The position numbers and the translations under genes were made by a program. 64,000 nucleotides of DNA from Clostridium sp. JN-1 (GTDB lineage: Bacteria > Bacillota > Clostridia > Clostridiales > Clostridiaceae). Below the pieces are notes generated by a model. It ran no database searches and was not told the origin of the DNA. It saw only the letters and a program-made list of their open reading frames with translations. Positions 18,392 to 27,047 of this stretch are shown here, one piece after another. The stretch covers positions 2,108,001-2,172,000 of the forward strand of contig NZ_CP033465.1 in assembly GCF_003718715.1 (NCBI RefSeq), given 5' to 3'. Each line of letters starts with the position of its first letter. Position 1 is the stretch's first letter.

Positions 18392-18639
18392 GCAAAAATA
18401 AATTTAAACTGCAGAAAGCTGATATATGCCTTAAAGAACATTGGAGCAAACCTTAAAGTTCTTTATTGTTTTATTTAAAAATGTCGTAATTCGGATCAGG
18501 ACGATCCGAGCTTTGAGCGTGCCAGGACGGCACATGCGAAAAGGTAGACATTTTTAAATAAAACAATTATTAGAACTTTTGGTGAAGCGGCAGGTTCTTT
18601 GAGGCATATATCAGCCGATGCAGTTTGAATTTATTTTGC
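18392..18639. repeat. Long imperfect hairpin 2 with twin GGA-loop tips
   Basis: The arms share GCTGATATATGCCT, AAAGAAC, AAAGTTCT and ATTGTTTTATTTAAAAATGT. The apex carries CGGATC-AGGAC-GATCCG (18492-18508) and GTGCC-AGGAC-GGCAC (18519-18533), both perfect stems with the same loop. Confidence 0.85.
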
Positions 18640-18673
18640 TGCAATGCAATGCTTGATACGCAATATCTGCATA

Positions 18674-20026
18674 TTATGAATTATACATTCTATGTGATTT
18701 GTTAATTATTTTTCTCATGTCTCCTATCATATACAAAGATCCAGATATAACAAGTAAATCATCTTTATTACAATAAGATAATGCTGTCTCATATGCATCT
18801 TTATAATCGCTTTTTGATTCTGAGTTAGAATTGACCTTTTTAACTATTTCACAAAGCTCTTCAGAACTTTCTGCTCTATATGTATTTGGAGATACCGTTA
18901 TAATTTTTTGTGCCATAGGAGCTATTTCTTGAACCATCTTACTAACTTCTTTATCAGCTAGTATGCCAAGTATTAAAATTAGCTTCTTATAATCAAAATA
19001 TTCTTCTATACTTTCTTTTAACTTTTGAATTCCATCTGCATTGTGTGCACCATCTATAACTACAATTGGATTGTTTCTCATTACTTCAAGTCTTCCCATC
19101 CATTTAACTTTTTTTAAGGAATCATATATGTGCCTTTTTTCTATTTTAACTCCCATTTTTATCAATTCTTCTATGGCAAATATTGAAGCTGCACAATTGA
19201 AAAGTTGATGTTTCCCAAGAAGTGATAATTCAATCTCATATTTATCTTTTGATGTTTTTACCTCAAGCTTTTGATTAAAATCAATACTTTTGCTATTTAT
19301 TTTCTCATGATTGATACTTCTGACACAATTAAAAGGTACTTTTATTAGTTTAGCATTCTTATCTAAACAAACTTTTTCTACTGCATTTTCAACTTCCATT
19401 TCATTAGGATACAAAACAACTGGAATACCTGTCTTTATTATTCCAGCTTTTTCATAAGCTATCTCCTGTAATGTATCTCCAAGTAGTGCCATATGATCAA
19501 AACTTATAGAAGTAATAACACTCAATATTACTCCTCCTTTACTTTTATCATCATATGGCTTAATTACATTGGTACAATCAAGCCTTCCGCCAATGCCAAC
19601 TTCTATTACACCAAAGTCAACATTTTCATAATAAAAATAGCAAAACATTGCACATGTTATTATTTCAAATTGTGTAGGATTTCCATATCCCATTTCTATC
19701 ACTTTGTTAACAGCTTTTGATATATCAGTAACAATTTCACTCAAGGCAGATTTAGATATATTCTGTCCATTTATTTGAATTCTCTCTTCAAACTTTTCAA
19801 TATAAGGAGATGTAAACATTCCAACTTTAAAACCTGCATTAATTAAAATGCTTGAAATCATTGCAGTTGTAGAGCCTTTGCCATTTGTACCTGCTATATG
19901 TATAAATTTTATTTTTTCATGTGGATTATCCAATAACTCAAGTATCTTTTTAATTCTATTAAGTCCAGACTTTTTTCCAAACCTAGCAGTATTCACTATG
20001 TACTCCACTGCTTCATCATAATTCAT
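18674..20026 (-). CDS. folC: Folylpolyglutamate / dihydrofolate synthase
   Basis: The roughly 450-residue Mur-like ligase has the P-loop HIAGTNGKGSTTAM (near residue 43), the omega-loop region YIEKFEERIQINGQNIS, VIEVGIGGRLDCTNVI, SFDHMALLGDTLQEIAYEKAGI and the C-terminal VVIDGAHNADGIQKL. It adds glutamate to folates, and in many bacteria to dihydropteroate. I use the ATG at 20026; a GTG three codons earlier is possible. Its last codons overlap the arm of the inverted repeat at 18647-18680, so the C-terminus (SHRMYNS) may have been altered by that sequence. Confidence 0.95.
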   Translation of the reverse strand: MNYDEAVEYIVNTARFGKKSGLNRIKKILELLDNPHEKIKFIHIAGTNGKGSTTAMISSILINAGFKVGMFTSPYIEKFEERIQINGQNISKSALSEIVTDISKAVNKVIEMGYGNPTQFEIITCAMFCYFYYENVDFGVIEVGIGGRLDCTNVIKPYDDKSKGGVILSVITSISFDHMALLGDTLQEIAYEKAGIIKTGIPVVLYPNEMEVENAVEKVCLDKNAKLIKVPFNCVRSINHEKINSKSIDFNQKLEVKTSKDKYEIELSLLGKHQLFNCAASIFAIEELIKMGVKIEKRHIYDSLKKVKWMGRLEVMRNNPIVVIDGAHNADGIQKLKESIEEYFDYKKLILILGILADKEVSKMVQEIAPMAQKIITVSPNTYRAESSEELCEIVKKVNSNSESKSDYKDAYETALSYCNKDDLLVISGSLYMIGDMRKIINKSHRMYNS

Positions 20027-20075
20027 TTTTATCACATCCCGCGTGTAAGTTGATTTTGCAAATTAAAATTTTTTA

Positions 20076-22448
20076 TTATGTAAAATCAAAAATGATTTTA
20101 CCGTTTTCCACTTTTAATGCAGCATCAAAATCCCTGCCTGTTTTACTTTTGAAGCCTTTTATAACATTTGTTTTCTTATCCTTTATGAGTTTCTTGACGG
20201 CAGCTTCACTTATCTTCTTTCCGGCTATCTTCTTCCCTATAAAGAATTTGCAGCCTTCCTTCCATCTACTGCAGCCATATCCAGATTTATTAGCCTTAAT
20301 TTTACCTTTTCCGCATACTGGGCATATACCTAACCCTTCATCTTGAAGGCTAAAATCAAATACAACATTTCCATTTTCTATTTTTAGTCCAGCATCAAAG
20401 CTTTTATTACTTTTACTTTTGAAGCCCTTTATAATTCCTGTTTTTTTATCTTTTATAAGCTTTTTCACCACAGATTCACTGATATCTTTTCTTGCTATTT
20501 TCTTCCCTATAAAGAACTTGCAGCCTACTGTCCATCTACTGCAGCCGTAACCTGTTCTGCCAGCTATTATGCTGCCTTTTCCACATACAGGGCATATCCC
20601 TAAACCCTTAAATTTATTTTCTGTTTTGTAAGCTTTATTTTCTATTTTATCAATTTTAATATTGCTGCCATTAGAAACTATGTCATTTAATTCATTTTTC
20701 ACATTATCTATTACGGCACACACTTCTATATCATTTTTATATACCTTTTTAAGTTCTCTTCCAAATTCAACAGTTTTTTCTTTATCCATAGCAATATTCA
20801 GCTTTTCAAGAATTTCTATGAGTTTAGTGCCTTTATTTTCACACTCCAAATGACCCTTAACTTCTTTTATGTATTCATATTTTTTTGCATTCTTTATGAT
20901 TCCTGCTCTTGTTGCTACAGTACCTATCTCGCAGCCTTCAAGTATCAATTTATATTCTTCATCATCATTACCTATCTCAAGTTCTTCAACTTCTTGCTTT
21001 TTAAAAGGATTCTTAAGAAAATTATTTAGTTCTGATTCAGTTACTTTATTAGGTTTTTGGGTTTGTTTTTCATCTACTGAAAGCTTTGTATTAAGTTCCT
21101 CACCCTTTGTAAATTTAGGGAGTTCATTTTCTTTTTTCATCTTTTCATATTTAAAAAATCCCTTTTGCTTTATTACGTTTCCTTTAAGCTCTATAACTTC
21201 ATTTTCTATATTTATAAGTACTTTAGTCTCTTCTATTATTGTCTCTTCATTTAAAAAATTACTTATAAATCTATTTTTTATTGCATCATAAACCTTTTTC
21301 TCACCTTCTGTTAATTGTCCTTCATTGGGAAGCTTAACAGTAAGAGTTATCGCACTGTGACTTTCAACTTTCTTGTTGTTAAATATCGACTTTTTATACT
21401 TAAAATCTATATCTGCATTAAATTTTTGCTTTACCTTTGCAATTACGCTCTTTATTCTATCTTTTTCATTGTCAGCTAAATATTCTGTATTAGTCCTTGG
21501 ATACGTAGTATATCCATTTTCATATAGTCTCTGCAGATGCTTTAACGTATCATCTAAAGGCATTTTATAATCCTTAAACATCTTATTTTGAAGAGTATCA
21601 AGTGAAAATAATTTTGGCGGCTGCTTCTTTACTTCTTTTTTTTCGACATTACTAACCACAGCTTTTTTATCTTTCAAGCTGTCTAATAATTCTTCTGCCT
21701 TTTTTCTTTCATCTGCTGCAAAATGCCTATTTTTTAATTTTGCTTTTACTTCTAAATTGTCTTTATTTATAACTGCACCTATCTCAAAGAAAGTTTCAGG
21801 TTTAAAGTTTTCTATTGCCTTATCCCTATCATAGACAAATTTAACTATTGGTATGAGTACACGCCCTACTGGTAAAAAAGACTTGGATTTTATACTTAAA
21901 TACCTTGTCAAATTTATTCCATATGTCCAATCAAGATATGTCCTTGCAAGACCTTCATTATACAAATTTTTATATTCTGCATCATCCTTTAAAGTCTTCA
22001 ATTCACTTCTTATTGTCTGTGCAGTCTGTTCTGGAAGCCACAGCCTTTTTACAGGTTTTTTAAATTTACCATCTTCAAAAATTCTATTGACTATATTGTC
22101 TATAATAACTTGTCCTTCTCTATCTGCATCACCACAATTAATGACCTCTAAAACATCTTTTCTATTAATTAAGTCGTTTATTATCTTAAATTGTTTTTTT
22201 ACTCCACTATCGTCCCTTATTTTAAACTTAAAATCATCAGGAACAAAAGGAAGTTCTTCTAACCTCCACCTTGATTTTTCTCTATTAAAATAATCATCTA
22301 CATCGAACAATTGAAGAAGATGACCAAAAGCAAAGGTTATAATGTAATTATTGTTTTCAAAATAACCATCATGTCTGCTCATACCCCCTATGCTTTTAAC
22401 TATATTCATAGCCAAACTTGGCTTTTCCGCTATTATTAAACTCTTCAT
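20076..22448 (-). CDS. topB: DNA topoisomerase III
   Basis: The 790-residue type IA topoisomerase starts MKSLIIAEKPSLAMNIV at 22448; fifteen upstream codons have no support. The Toprim acidic motif is NCGDADREGQ. The active-site tyrosine lies in TTYPRTNTEYL (near residue 325), and ESHSAITLT follows. The C-terminus carries two tandem units of about 80 residues, each with GLGICPVCGKG, GYGCSRW, GCKFFIGKKIA and a KKLIKDKKT block, the zinc-ribbon or repeat tail of this class. It relaxes and decatenates DNA via single-strand passage. Confidence 0.96.
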   Translation of the reverse strand: MKSLIIAEKPSLAMNIVKSIGGMSRHDGYFENNNYIITFAFGHLLQLFDVDDYFNREKSRWRLEELPFVPDDFKFKIRDDSGVKKQFKIINDLINRKDVLEVINCGDADREGQVIIDNIVNRIFEDGKFKKPVKRLWLPEQTAQTIRSELKTLKDDAEYKNLYNEGLARTYLDWTYGINLTRYLSIKSKSFLPVGRVLIPIVKFVYDRDKAIENFKPETFFEIGAVINKDNLEVKAKLKNRHFAADERKKAEELLDSLKDKKAVVSNVEKKEVKKQPPKLFSLDTLQNKMFKDYKMPLDDTLKHLQRLYENGYTTYPRTNTEYLADNEKDRIKSVIAKVKQKFNADIDFKYKKSIFNNKKVESHSAITLTVKLPNEGQLTEGEKKVYDAIKNRFISNFLNEETIIEETKVLINIENEVIELKGNVIKQKGFFKYEKMKKENELPKFTKGEELNTKLSVDEKQTQKPNKVTESELNNFLKNPFKKQEVEELEIGNDDEEYKLILEGCEIGTVATRAGIIKNAKKYEYIKEVKGHLECENKGTKLIEILEKLNIAMDKEKTVEFGRELKKVYKNDIEVCAVIDNVKNELNDIVSNGSNIKIDKIENKAYKTENKFKGLGICPVCGKGSIIAGRTGYGCSRWTVGCKFFIGKKIARKDISESVVKKLIKDKKTGIIKGFKSKSNKSFDAGLKIENGNVVFDFSLQDEGLGICPVCGKGKIKANKSGYGCSRWKEGCKFFIGKKIAGKKISEAAVKKLIKDKKTNVIKGFKSKTGRDFDAALKVENGKIIFDFT

Positions 22449-22495
22449 TATATTACGGCCAACTCCTTTCAACTGCTTATTTGCCAAGCACACTG

Positions 22496-22837
22496 TTATT
22501 TTTCATGCTTTTCTTCCTTTAACTTTTTTACATAGTTACTGCCCCATTGGTACATTAAATTCAATACTGGAATTACACTTTTACCAAATTCAGATAATGA
22601 ATATTCCGTTTTAGGTGGTACCACAGGATATACAACTCTATTAATTAATCCATCACGTTCAAGATCTCTAAGCTGCTGAGTGAGCATTTTAGGTGTTGCT
22701 TGTGGTATAAGCTTTTGCAGCTCGTTAAATCTCAATATTTTATCTATAAGATTCCATAAAATAATTCCCTTATACTTTCCACATATAACTTTTATAGTGG
22801 CATCCATTGAACAACTAAATCTTTTCTCTTCCAACAT
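22496..22837 (-). CDS. HxlR-type winged-helix regulator
   Basis: The 113-residue protein has the HxlR signature. The N-terminal CSMDATIKVICGKYKGIILWNL contains the cysteines used for redox sensing in some relatives. Then come LRFNELQKLIPQATPKMLTQQLRDLERDGLI and the wing VYPVVPPKTEYSLSEFG. It is divergent from a nitroreductase gene, which it probably controls. Members often sense electrophiles or quinones. Confidence 0.92.
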   Translation of the reverse strand: MLEEKRFSCSMDATIKVICGKYKGIILWNLIDKILRFNELQKLIPQATPKMLTQQLRDLERDGLINRVVYPVVPPKTEYSLSEFGKSVIPVLNLMYQWGSNYVKKLKEEKHEK

Positions 22838-22860
22838 TTCTATCCCCCAACACTATCTTT

Positions 22861-22919
22861 TTAGGTACTATATTACTTTTAAGTACATTCTTGTTATATT
22901 GACCTTTAGTGTTTATAAT
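22861..22919 (+). promoter_or_regulatory. Nitroreductase promoter with likely HxlR operator
   Basis: TTGTTA (22891-22896) and TATAAT (22914-22919) are 17 bases apart. Immediately upstream, GGTAC (22864-22868) and AAGTAC (22881-22886) form an inverted repeat, as expected for a dimeric HxlR site in the shared divergent region. Confidence 0.6.
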
Positions 22920-22980
22920 AATAGCATAAGCTTTCGAGAATATCAAACTCATAATTATTTAATTGAAAGGAAGATTTTAT

Positions 22981-23499
22981 ATGGATTTTTTAGATATTGC
23001 AAAAAAAAGATTTGCCTGCAGAAAATATACTAAAATCAAGGTAGAAAAAACAAAAGTTGATAAAATTTTGGAAGCAGCCCATGTTGCTCCTACCGGCGCA
23101 AATCGCCAGCCTGTCTCTTTAATTGTTGTTCAAGAAGATGAAGGTTTAAAAAATATTGCTAAAGCTGCTAATACTTATGACGCACCATTAGCAATATTAG
23201 TTTGTGCAGATGCTGATAAAGCTTGGACTAGATCCTATGATGGTAAAAACTTGAGTAACATCGATGCTGCTATTTTAACTGACCATATGATGCTCGAAGC
23301 TGCTGATTTGGGTTTAAACAGTTTATGGATATGCGGCTTTAAACCTGATGTATTAAATAAAGAATTTAATATTCCTCAAAATATGGAGATTGTAAATATA
23401 CTTGCTATAGGATATGGCGATGGTCCTGCCCCAAGCCCTGACAGACATAAGGCAACTAGAAAACCATTATCAGAACTTGTACATTATGAACATCTATAA
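22981..23499 (+). CDS. Nitroreductase-family FMN oxidoreductase
   Basis: The 172-residue product starts at the ATG at 22981, with AAAGGAAG upstream. It has the family start FLDIAKKRFACRKYTKIKV, the FMN-contacting HVAPTGANRQPVSL, IDAAILTDHMMLEAADLGLNSLWICGF and the closing GDGPAPSPDRHKATRKPLSEL. It reduces nitro compounds, quinones or flavins with NAD(P)H in family members. Expression is probably under the divergent HxlR regulator. Confidence 0.93.
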   Translation: MDFLDIAKKRFACRKYTKIKVEKTKVDKILEAAHVAPTGANRQPVSLIVVQEDEGLKNIAKAANTYDAPLAILVCADADKAWTRSYDGKNLSNIDAAILTDHMMLEAADLGLNSLWICGFKPDVLNKEFNIPQNMEIVNILAIGYGDGPAPSPDRHKATRKPLSELVHYEHL

Positions 23500-23531
23500 A
23501 ATTACCCCTGGGGTACCCCAGGGGTAATTTT
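23498..23531 (+). terminator. Perfect palindromic terminator
   Basis: A 34-base perfect palindrome (AAAATTACCCCTGGGGT and its complement) overlaps the nitroreductase stop codon and ends in TTTT. It can terminate in both directions. A near copy lies at 44155-44186. Confidence 0.85.
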
Positions 23532-23713
23532 ATAACTTATATATCAGATTTAATTGTTTATCAATTATTATATCTTATTTTCAATATGGTATTTTTACGA
23601 ATAAAACTACCCTTAGCCAAGCAATGTCAATGTCTAAGGCTATAAGCCTCATTTATTTATTATCCTTTCAATGTTTTCTATATTGATTTTTGCTTGAATA
23701 AGCCCACCTGTTT

Positions 23714-24085
23714 TTAATACTTAGGAATTGCCAAATAAAATCTTTCAGGAATAATTTCATTATTATAAATCCTATATCTTACGTAAGAACCTTGCTTAAA
23801 GTCTAGTCCATACACATCATCAGCAAGTATAAAAAATTGTAGTATGCCTTTTTGTGGAAAAGGTTCTAAATGTGGAACTTCCTCAAAATTTATCTGAGCT
23901 AATAATCTTAAATATTCTCCGTTAGATGCTTTAGGATATTCCATACCAACCTTCAAATAAGGATCTCCCCCTAATTTGCTCTCCCAAGGCATAGTTTTTT
24001 GCTCTTGTAATTTAATTTTTATATATGGTTTTATAGTTTTTTCTATTTTATTCCTAAATCTTTCTAAGCTTTTTGGTAATTCTAT
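23714..24085 (-). pseudogene. YwqG/DUF1963 protein, truncated
   Basis: A 92-residue frame begins MPWESKLGGDPYL and includes LLAQINFEEVPHLEPFPQKGILQFFILADDVYGLDF, the DUF1963 (YwqG) core. The same frame extends upstream without a start codon (IEKTIKPYIKIKLQEQK) and then meets a stop. The protein stops at about half the usual 250-270 residues. It is a decayed remnant at the left border of the accessory zone. Confidence 0.75.
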
Positions 24086-24355
24086 TATTTATTTTTTCAT
24101 TACTTTCTCTTCGTTCTTACTAAATTAATCGCACCATACATCAAATACTTTTAGTCTAAACACCATTCTCTATAGCTTTCTATCATTCCATTCTAAAACT
24201 AACAATTATAATCATCATCATTAATAACTATTTTATTATCTATTGATGCTTTTCCTACGTTACACTACGGAAAACCTTTAATTATTTTAACCCAATATAC
24301 GACTTTGTCGCAAGCCGTTAGTTTGTATTAATTTGTAAGTCCTCTGTTTCACACC

Positions 24356-24754
24356 CTAATTCTCTTTATTTTTTAAAAATGTAATATCTATAAAACACCA
24401 CCCAAAAACTACACCCAAAGCGGTAGAAAATTCTCTTAATAAATCTATCTTTGAAGGCCTATACACATAATCAAAAGCATAATTTAAAGTACCAAATAAA
24501 ATAAGCATAGCAAAAAACTTGAATAGCCTTTTTCTTATTTTATGAAACTTTAACTTCCTTGAATTTAAAATAGTAATGAAAGGTACATACAAAAGCATAA
24601 AGAGAGTTAAAAAGAAATAGCTCATCCCGAATTTGAAAGCAATATCATTGTCTATGTCTATATGTTTATTAGAAATAAAAAGCAAAACTATAGTTCCTAC
24701 TATAAATAAGATATAAAGAATTTTTGTAAAAATTAATACTATATTTTTTCTCAT
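24356..24754 (-). CDS. Small multi-pass membrane protein, unknown
   Basis: The product is about 132 residues from ATG at 24754, with GAGGTG upstream. Four hydrophobic segments are visible (IVLIFTKILYILFIVGTIVLL, FGMSYFFLTLFMLLYVPFI, LFKFFAMLILFGTLNYA, LGVVFGWCFIDITFL). No family is recognised. It is preceded by a broken 60-codon frame with which it may have formed a pair. Confidence 0.6.
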   Translation of the reverse strand: MRKNIVLIFTKILYILFIVGTIVLLFISNKHIDIDNDIAFKFGMSYFFLTLFMLLYVPFITILNSRKLKFHKIRKRLFKFFAMLILFGTLNYAFDYVYRPSKIDLLREFSTALGVVFGWCFIDITFLKNKEN

Positions 24755-24777
24755 TTTACACCTCGTTTGCAAGTAGT

Positions 24778-24953
24778 TTATTCTCTTCGTACAATACGAT
24801 ATTTAACATCAATGTTATCTATAAGTAGTATTAAAGTTTTTATTTTTTTATTAATATCACATAATTCATTATTAGATAGCTTAAGTTCATCATTAAATTT
24901 TCTAAATGATTTTTTTAAAATATCATTTCATATTGTTCTTTATCTATCACCAT
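24778..24953 (-). pseudogene. Small frameshifted ORF upstream of the membrane protein
   Basis: An ATG at 24953 with GGAG upstream opens MVIDKEQYEMI and stops after 12 codons at a run of A residues. Shifting one base restores KKSFRKFNDELKLSNNELCDINKKIKTLILLIDNIDVKY to a stop at 24778. A single indel in the A-run explains the break. Confidence 0.5.
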
Positions 24954-25142
24954 TGATTATTCTCCTACTTTTTAGTGCATCGATGCCTAAAATAATCATA
25001 TATTGCTTTAAAGTTAAAAACAATCTATTTTTTAAACTTTTCAATAAGAACTTATCTTATTACTTATGATACGATTCTCCATAGCTACTATAAGTGAGGC
25101 TTTTCCATTTTATTCTTGTGTATTTATCCTACATTATTATGG

Positions 25143-25258
25143 TATAATATCCAAGTTGAAAACTAAATATTCCGTAGAGGATGGCTACGGTGGTTGTACG
25201 TTTTCCCACCTTGGGCTATTGGTATTCTTATCAATAGTTTAAGGGGGTGGTATTGGAT
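25143..25258 (+). promoter_or_regulatory. Promoter and structured leader of a small membrane peptide
   Basis: An extended -10 (TGG TATAAT, 25143-25148) is followed by about 100 bases of leader. Hairpin one is CCGTAG-AGGATGG-CTACGG. Hairpin two pairs GGTGG with CCACC. AGGGGGTGG then precedes the coding start. The first loop exposes AGGATG, which resembles a CsrA target. Confidence 0.6.
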
Positions 25259-25423
25259 ATGATAATTACTTTATTAATTGTTTTAGTATTTTTATTAATT
25301 ATTATGATGAAAGCATTATGCTCAAAATCTAAACTTTTAGAGTTTGAACTTAACATAGGTATTAAATGTTTTAGATTAAGTTTTAAAACGCATGAAAAAA
25401 GCACTCCATCCGACCAAGAATAG
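25259..25423 (+). CDS. 54-residue single-pass membrane peptide (type I toxin-like)
   Basis: The peptide is MIITLLIVLVFLLIIMMKA followed by a polar, basic tail KLLEFELNIGIKCFRL and KTHEKSTPSDQE. There is one hydrophobic span and no cysteine pair. TTG six bases upstream is an alternative start. The frame has its own promoter, leader and terminator and is opposite in orientation to its neighbours. Size and composition recall type I toxin peptides and small phage membrane proteins, but no antisense RNA is demonstrated. Confidence 0.6.
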   Translation: MIITLLIVLVFLLIIMMKALCSKSKLLEFELNIGIKCFRLSFKTHEKSTPSDQE

Positions 25424-25440
25424 TTGTGCTTTTTCATACG
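25389..25440 (+). terminator. Terminator overlapping the end of the small peptide gene
   Basis: CATGAAAAAAGCAC pairs with GTGCTTTTTCATACG. The left arm is within the coding sequence (codons for HEKST) and the loop contains the stop codon. Confidence 0.7.
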
Positions 25441-25594
25441 ATTTTATTTTGTTATAAATAAATCAAACCAATAGCCCTAAAACTTAAAACGTTCTAAGCT
25501 TTTCTTATTTATATTATATCAAATTTTTATAAAAAATAAACCCGTATAATTTTTTATGTTTTAAAACTTTAATCTCAATAATATAAATTACTAT

Positions 25595-25739
25595 TTATCG
25601 AATCCCAGATTTAATAAAAGATATTAGTTCCTCAACATTATCAAAACCATCATAATCTCCATTTATTCCTTCTCTATGATATACTACTCCCTTTTTTTCA
25701 TTTCTATCTAAACAATCAAGAAGCTTTTCAATTCCATAT
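25595..25739 (-). pseudogene. DUF3795 protein, detached C-terminal part
   Basis: The minus frame reads GIEKLLDCLDRNEKKGVVYHREGINGDYD and ends EELISFIKSGIR. This is the C-terminal half of the DUF3795 cysteine-rich protein whose N-terminal half lies at 27954-28187. It has the same strand and correct order. The halves are separated by 2.2 kb carrying two intact genes. The sequence ATAT occurs at both breakpoints. Confidence 0.7.
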
Positions 25740-25801
25740 AAGATCGTTTTATAAAGGTTCACATTTTAGACTTAATGACAGAACATAAAAATCATATTTT
25801 T

Positions 25802-26974
25802 TTACTTCTTATCTCTCTGCTTGATTTGCTCCATCCAGTTGATCATAGTATCAAAACACAGTTTCGGATTTCCTACATTGCAATGCCCTTCTCCATTTTC
25901 TTTTTCAGTAAAAATTCTAACTGACAATGATTTTACATTTGTGAGTGCATCTATTTCAGTACCTACTGTTCGATAATCAATAAAGTGATCCTTCGAAGCA
26001 CCTATAATCAAAATATCCTGATCAATTTTATCTGCAATATCTATTATTTGATATTGATCAATCTTTTTAATATATTCATACGGTGATTTGGCTTCATATG
26101 CGTACATACCATGACTTAACCCCCATTTCACAAGTTCATTTCCTCTTTTCGCTTTGTTATTAAATGCAAAATTAATAAAGAAACCAAGGTGAAACTTGAG
26201 ACAAAATCGTGTTAGTTTCTGTATAGAGGACGGTTGCGTAGAAATTAAAACATTCATAAAATTAGTAAAAACCGACCAAGCTATCACACGTCCTATCCTC
26301 TTATCAAATGCTGCTGCACGTGGTGCAAGCATTCCTCCTAACGATGCACCAATAATCGTGACATTATTTAATTCAAAAAAATTCAAAATTGCTTTTACAG
26401 GTTTTTCCCATTCATGAGTAAAATGTTTCCCCTGTACCCTCATAACTCCCCCCTGACCAGGTCCTTCAAATAAATAAACATCAAATCCATTCTGTGCAAA
26501 GTATAACATAGGAAAAAAGAATTCCTCATAATAAGAATCATTTCCGCCATGTAGTAATATAGTATCTTTTCGCTCACCAATTGCTTTTACAAACATAACT
26601 GGCAAATTTACATTTTCATATGGTACATTAAATCGTTGTACCACTCCATCCTTAAAATAGTCTTGATAATACTCATAAAATAAATCTGTAGCCAACTGGT
26701 AATATTTGATTTTATCCGCATCACCATCATACATAAAAAATTCACTCATGCGATAATATGCAATTGCTTCTTTTATTCGTTCTTCTTTCTTCGCTTTATC
26801 ACCAAGCTCTATCATTTCTTTTTTCCAAGATGCACTATCTTTAATTTTATGTGAAATGGCTTTTATATCGTTAATATCACCTCCATCCCACATTACAGTA
26901 CGATTTAACTGAAAATTAAAATTTGAATCTTCGTTAAGTGCAAATGATCCTTTTTGAAATTGTATTTTTTCCAT
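25802..26974 (-). CDS. Alpha/beta hydrolase (FrsA/DUF1100-like)
   Basis: The product is 390 residues from the ATG at 26974, with AGGAGG nine bases upstream; the longer frame has no site. An N-terminal helical part (about 1-130) precedes a hydrolase core: ILLHGGNDSYYEEFF (oxyanion region), LFEGPGQGG, the nucleophile elbow IIGASLGGMLAPRA (Ser near residue 219), the acid in LIIGASKDHF and a late histidine in GEGHCNVG. The substrate is unknown. The divergence of this type from esterases leaves room for carbon-carbon or lactone substrates. The AraC gene upstream is probably its regulator. Confidence 0.85.
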   Translation of the reverse strand: MEKIQFQKGSFALNEDSNFNFQLNRTVMWDGGDINDIKAISHKIKDSASWKKEMIELGDKAKKEERIKEAIAYYRMSEFFMYDGDADKIKYYQLATDLFYEYYQDYFKDGVVQRFNVPYENVNLPVMFVKAIGERKDTILLHGGNDSYYEEFFFPMLYFAQNGFDVYLFEGPGQGGVMRVQGKHFTHEWEKPVKAILNFFELNNVTIIGASLGGMLAPRAAAFDKRIGRVIAWSVFTNFMNVLISTQPSSIQKLTRFCLKFHLGFFINFAFNNKAKRGNELVKWGLSHGMYAYEAKSPYEYIKKIDQYQIIDIADKIDQDILIIGASKDHFIDYRTVGTEIDALTNVKSLSVRIFTEKENGEGHCNVGNPKLCFDTMINWMEQIKQRDKK

Positions 26975-27047
26975 GAAAATACCTCCTGCATTAATTTTAT
27001 AATAAAAATTATAATGTAGGAGGATAACAATTACTTTCAAATAGATG

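Larger units (their letters stand above)
17453..18680 (+). other. 1.23 kb non-coding region of nested inverted repeats
   Basis: No credible gene is present. A 34-base inverted repeat bounds the region: 17453-17486 against 18647-18680, with two differences, both G.U-compatible on plus-strand RNA. Inside lie two long imperfect hairpins, 17507-17744 and 18392-18639, each with arms of about 100-115 bases. At the tip of the second sit two short hairpins with identical AGGAC loops. The right boundary arm overlaps the folC stop codon. Possible readings are a large structured RNA, a non-autonomous mobile element, or both. I cannot place it in a known RNA family. Confidence 0.7.

Noticed and set aside
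18264-18449. 61-codon ORF before hairpin 2
   Set aside because: No ribosome site; it crosses into the hairpin arm.
25231-25437. 68-codon minus-strand ORF
   Set aside because: Antisense to the better supported 54-residue peptide gene with promoter, leader and terminator.
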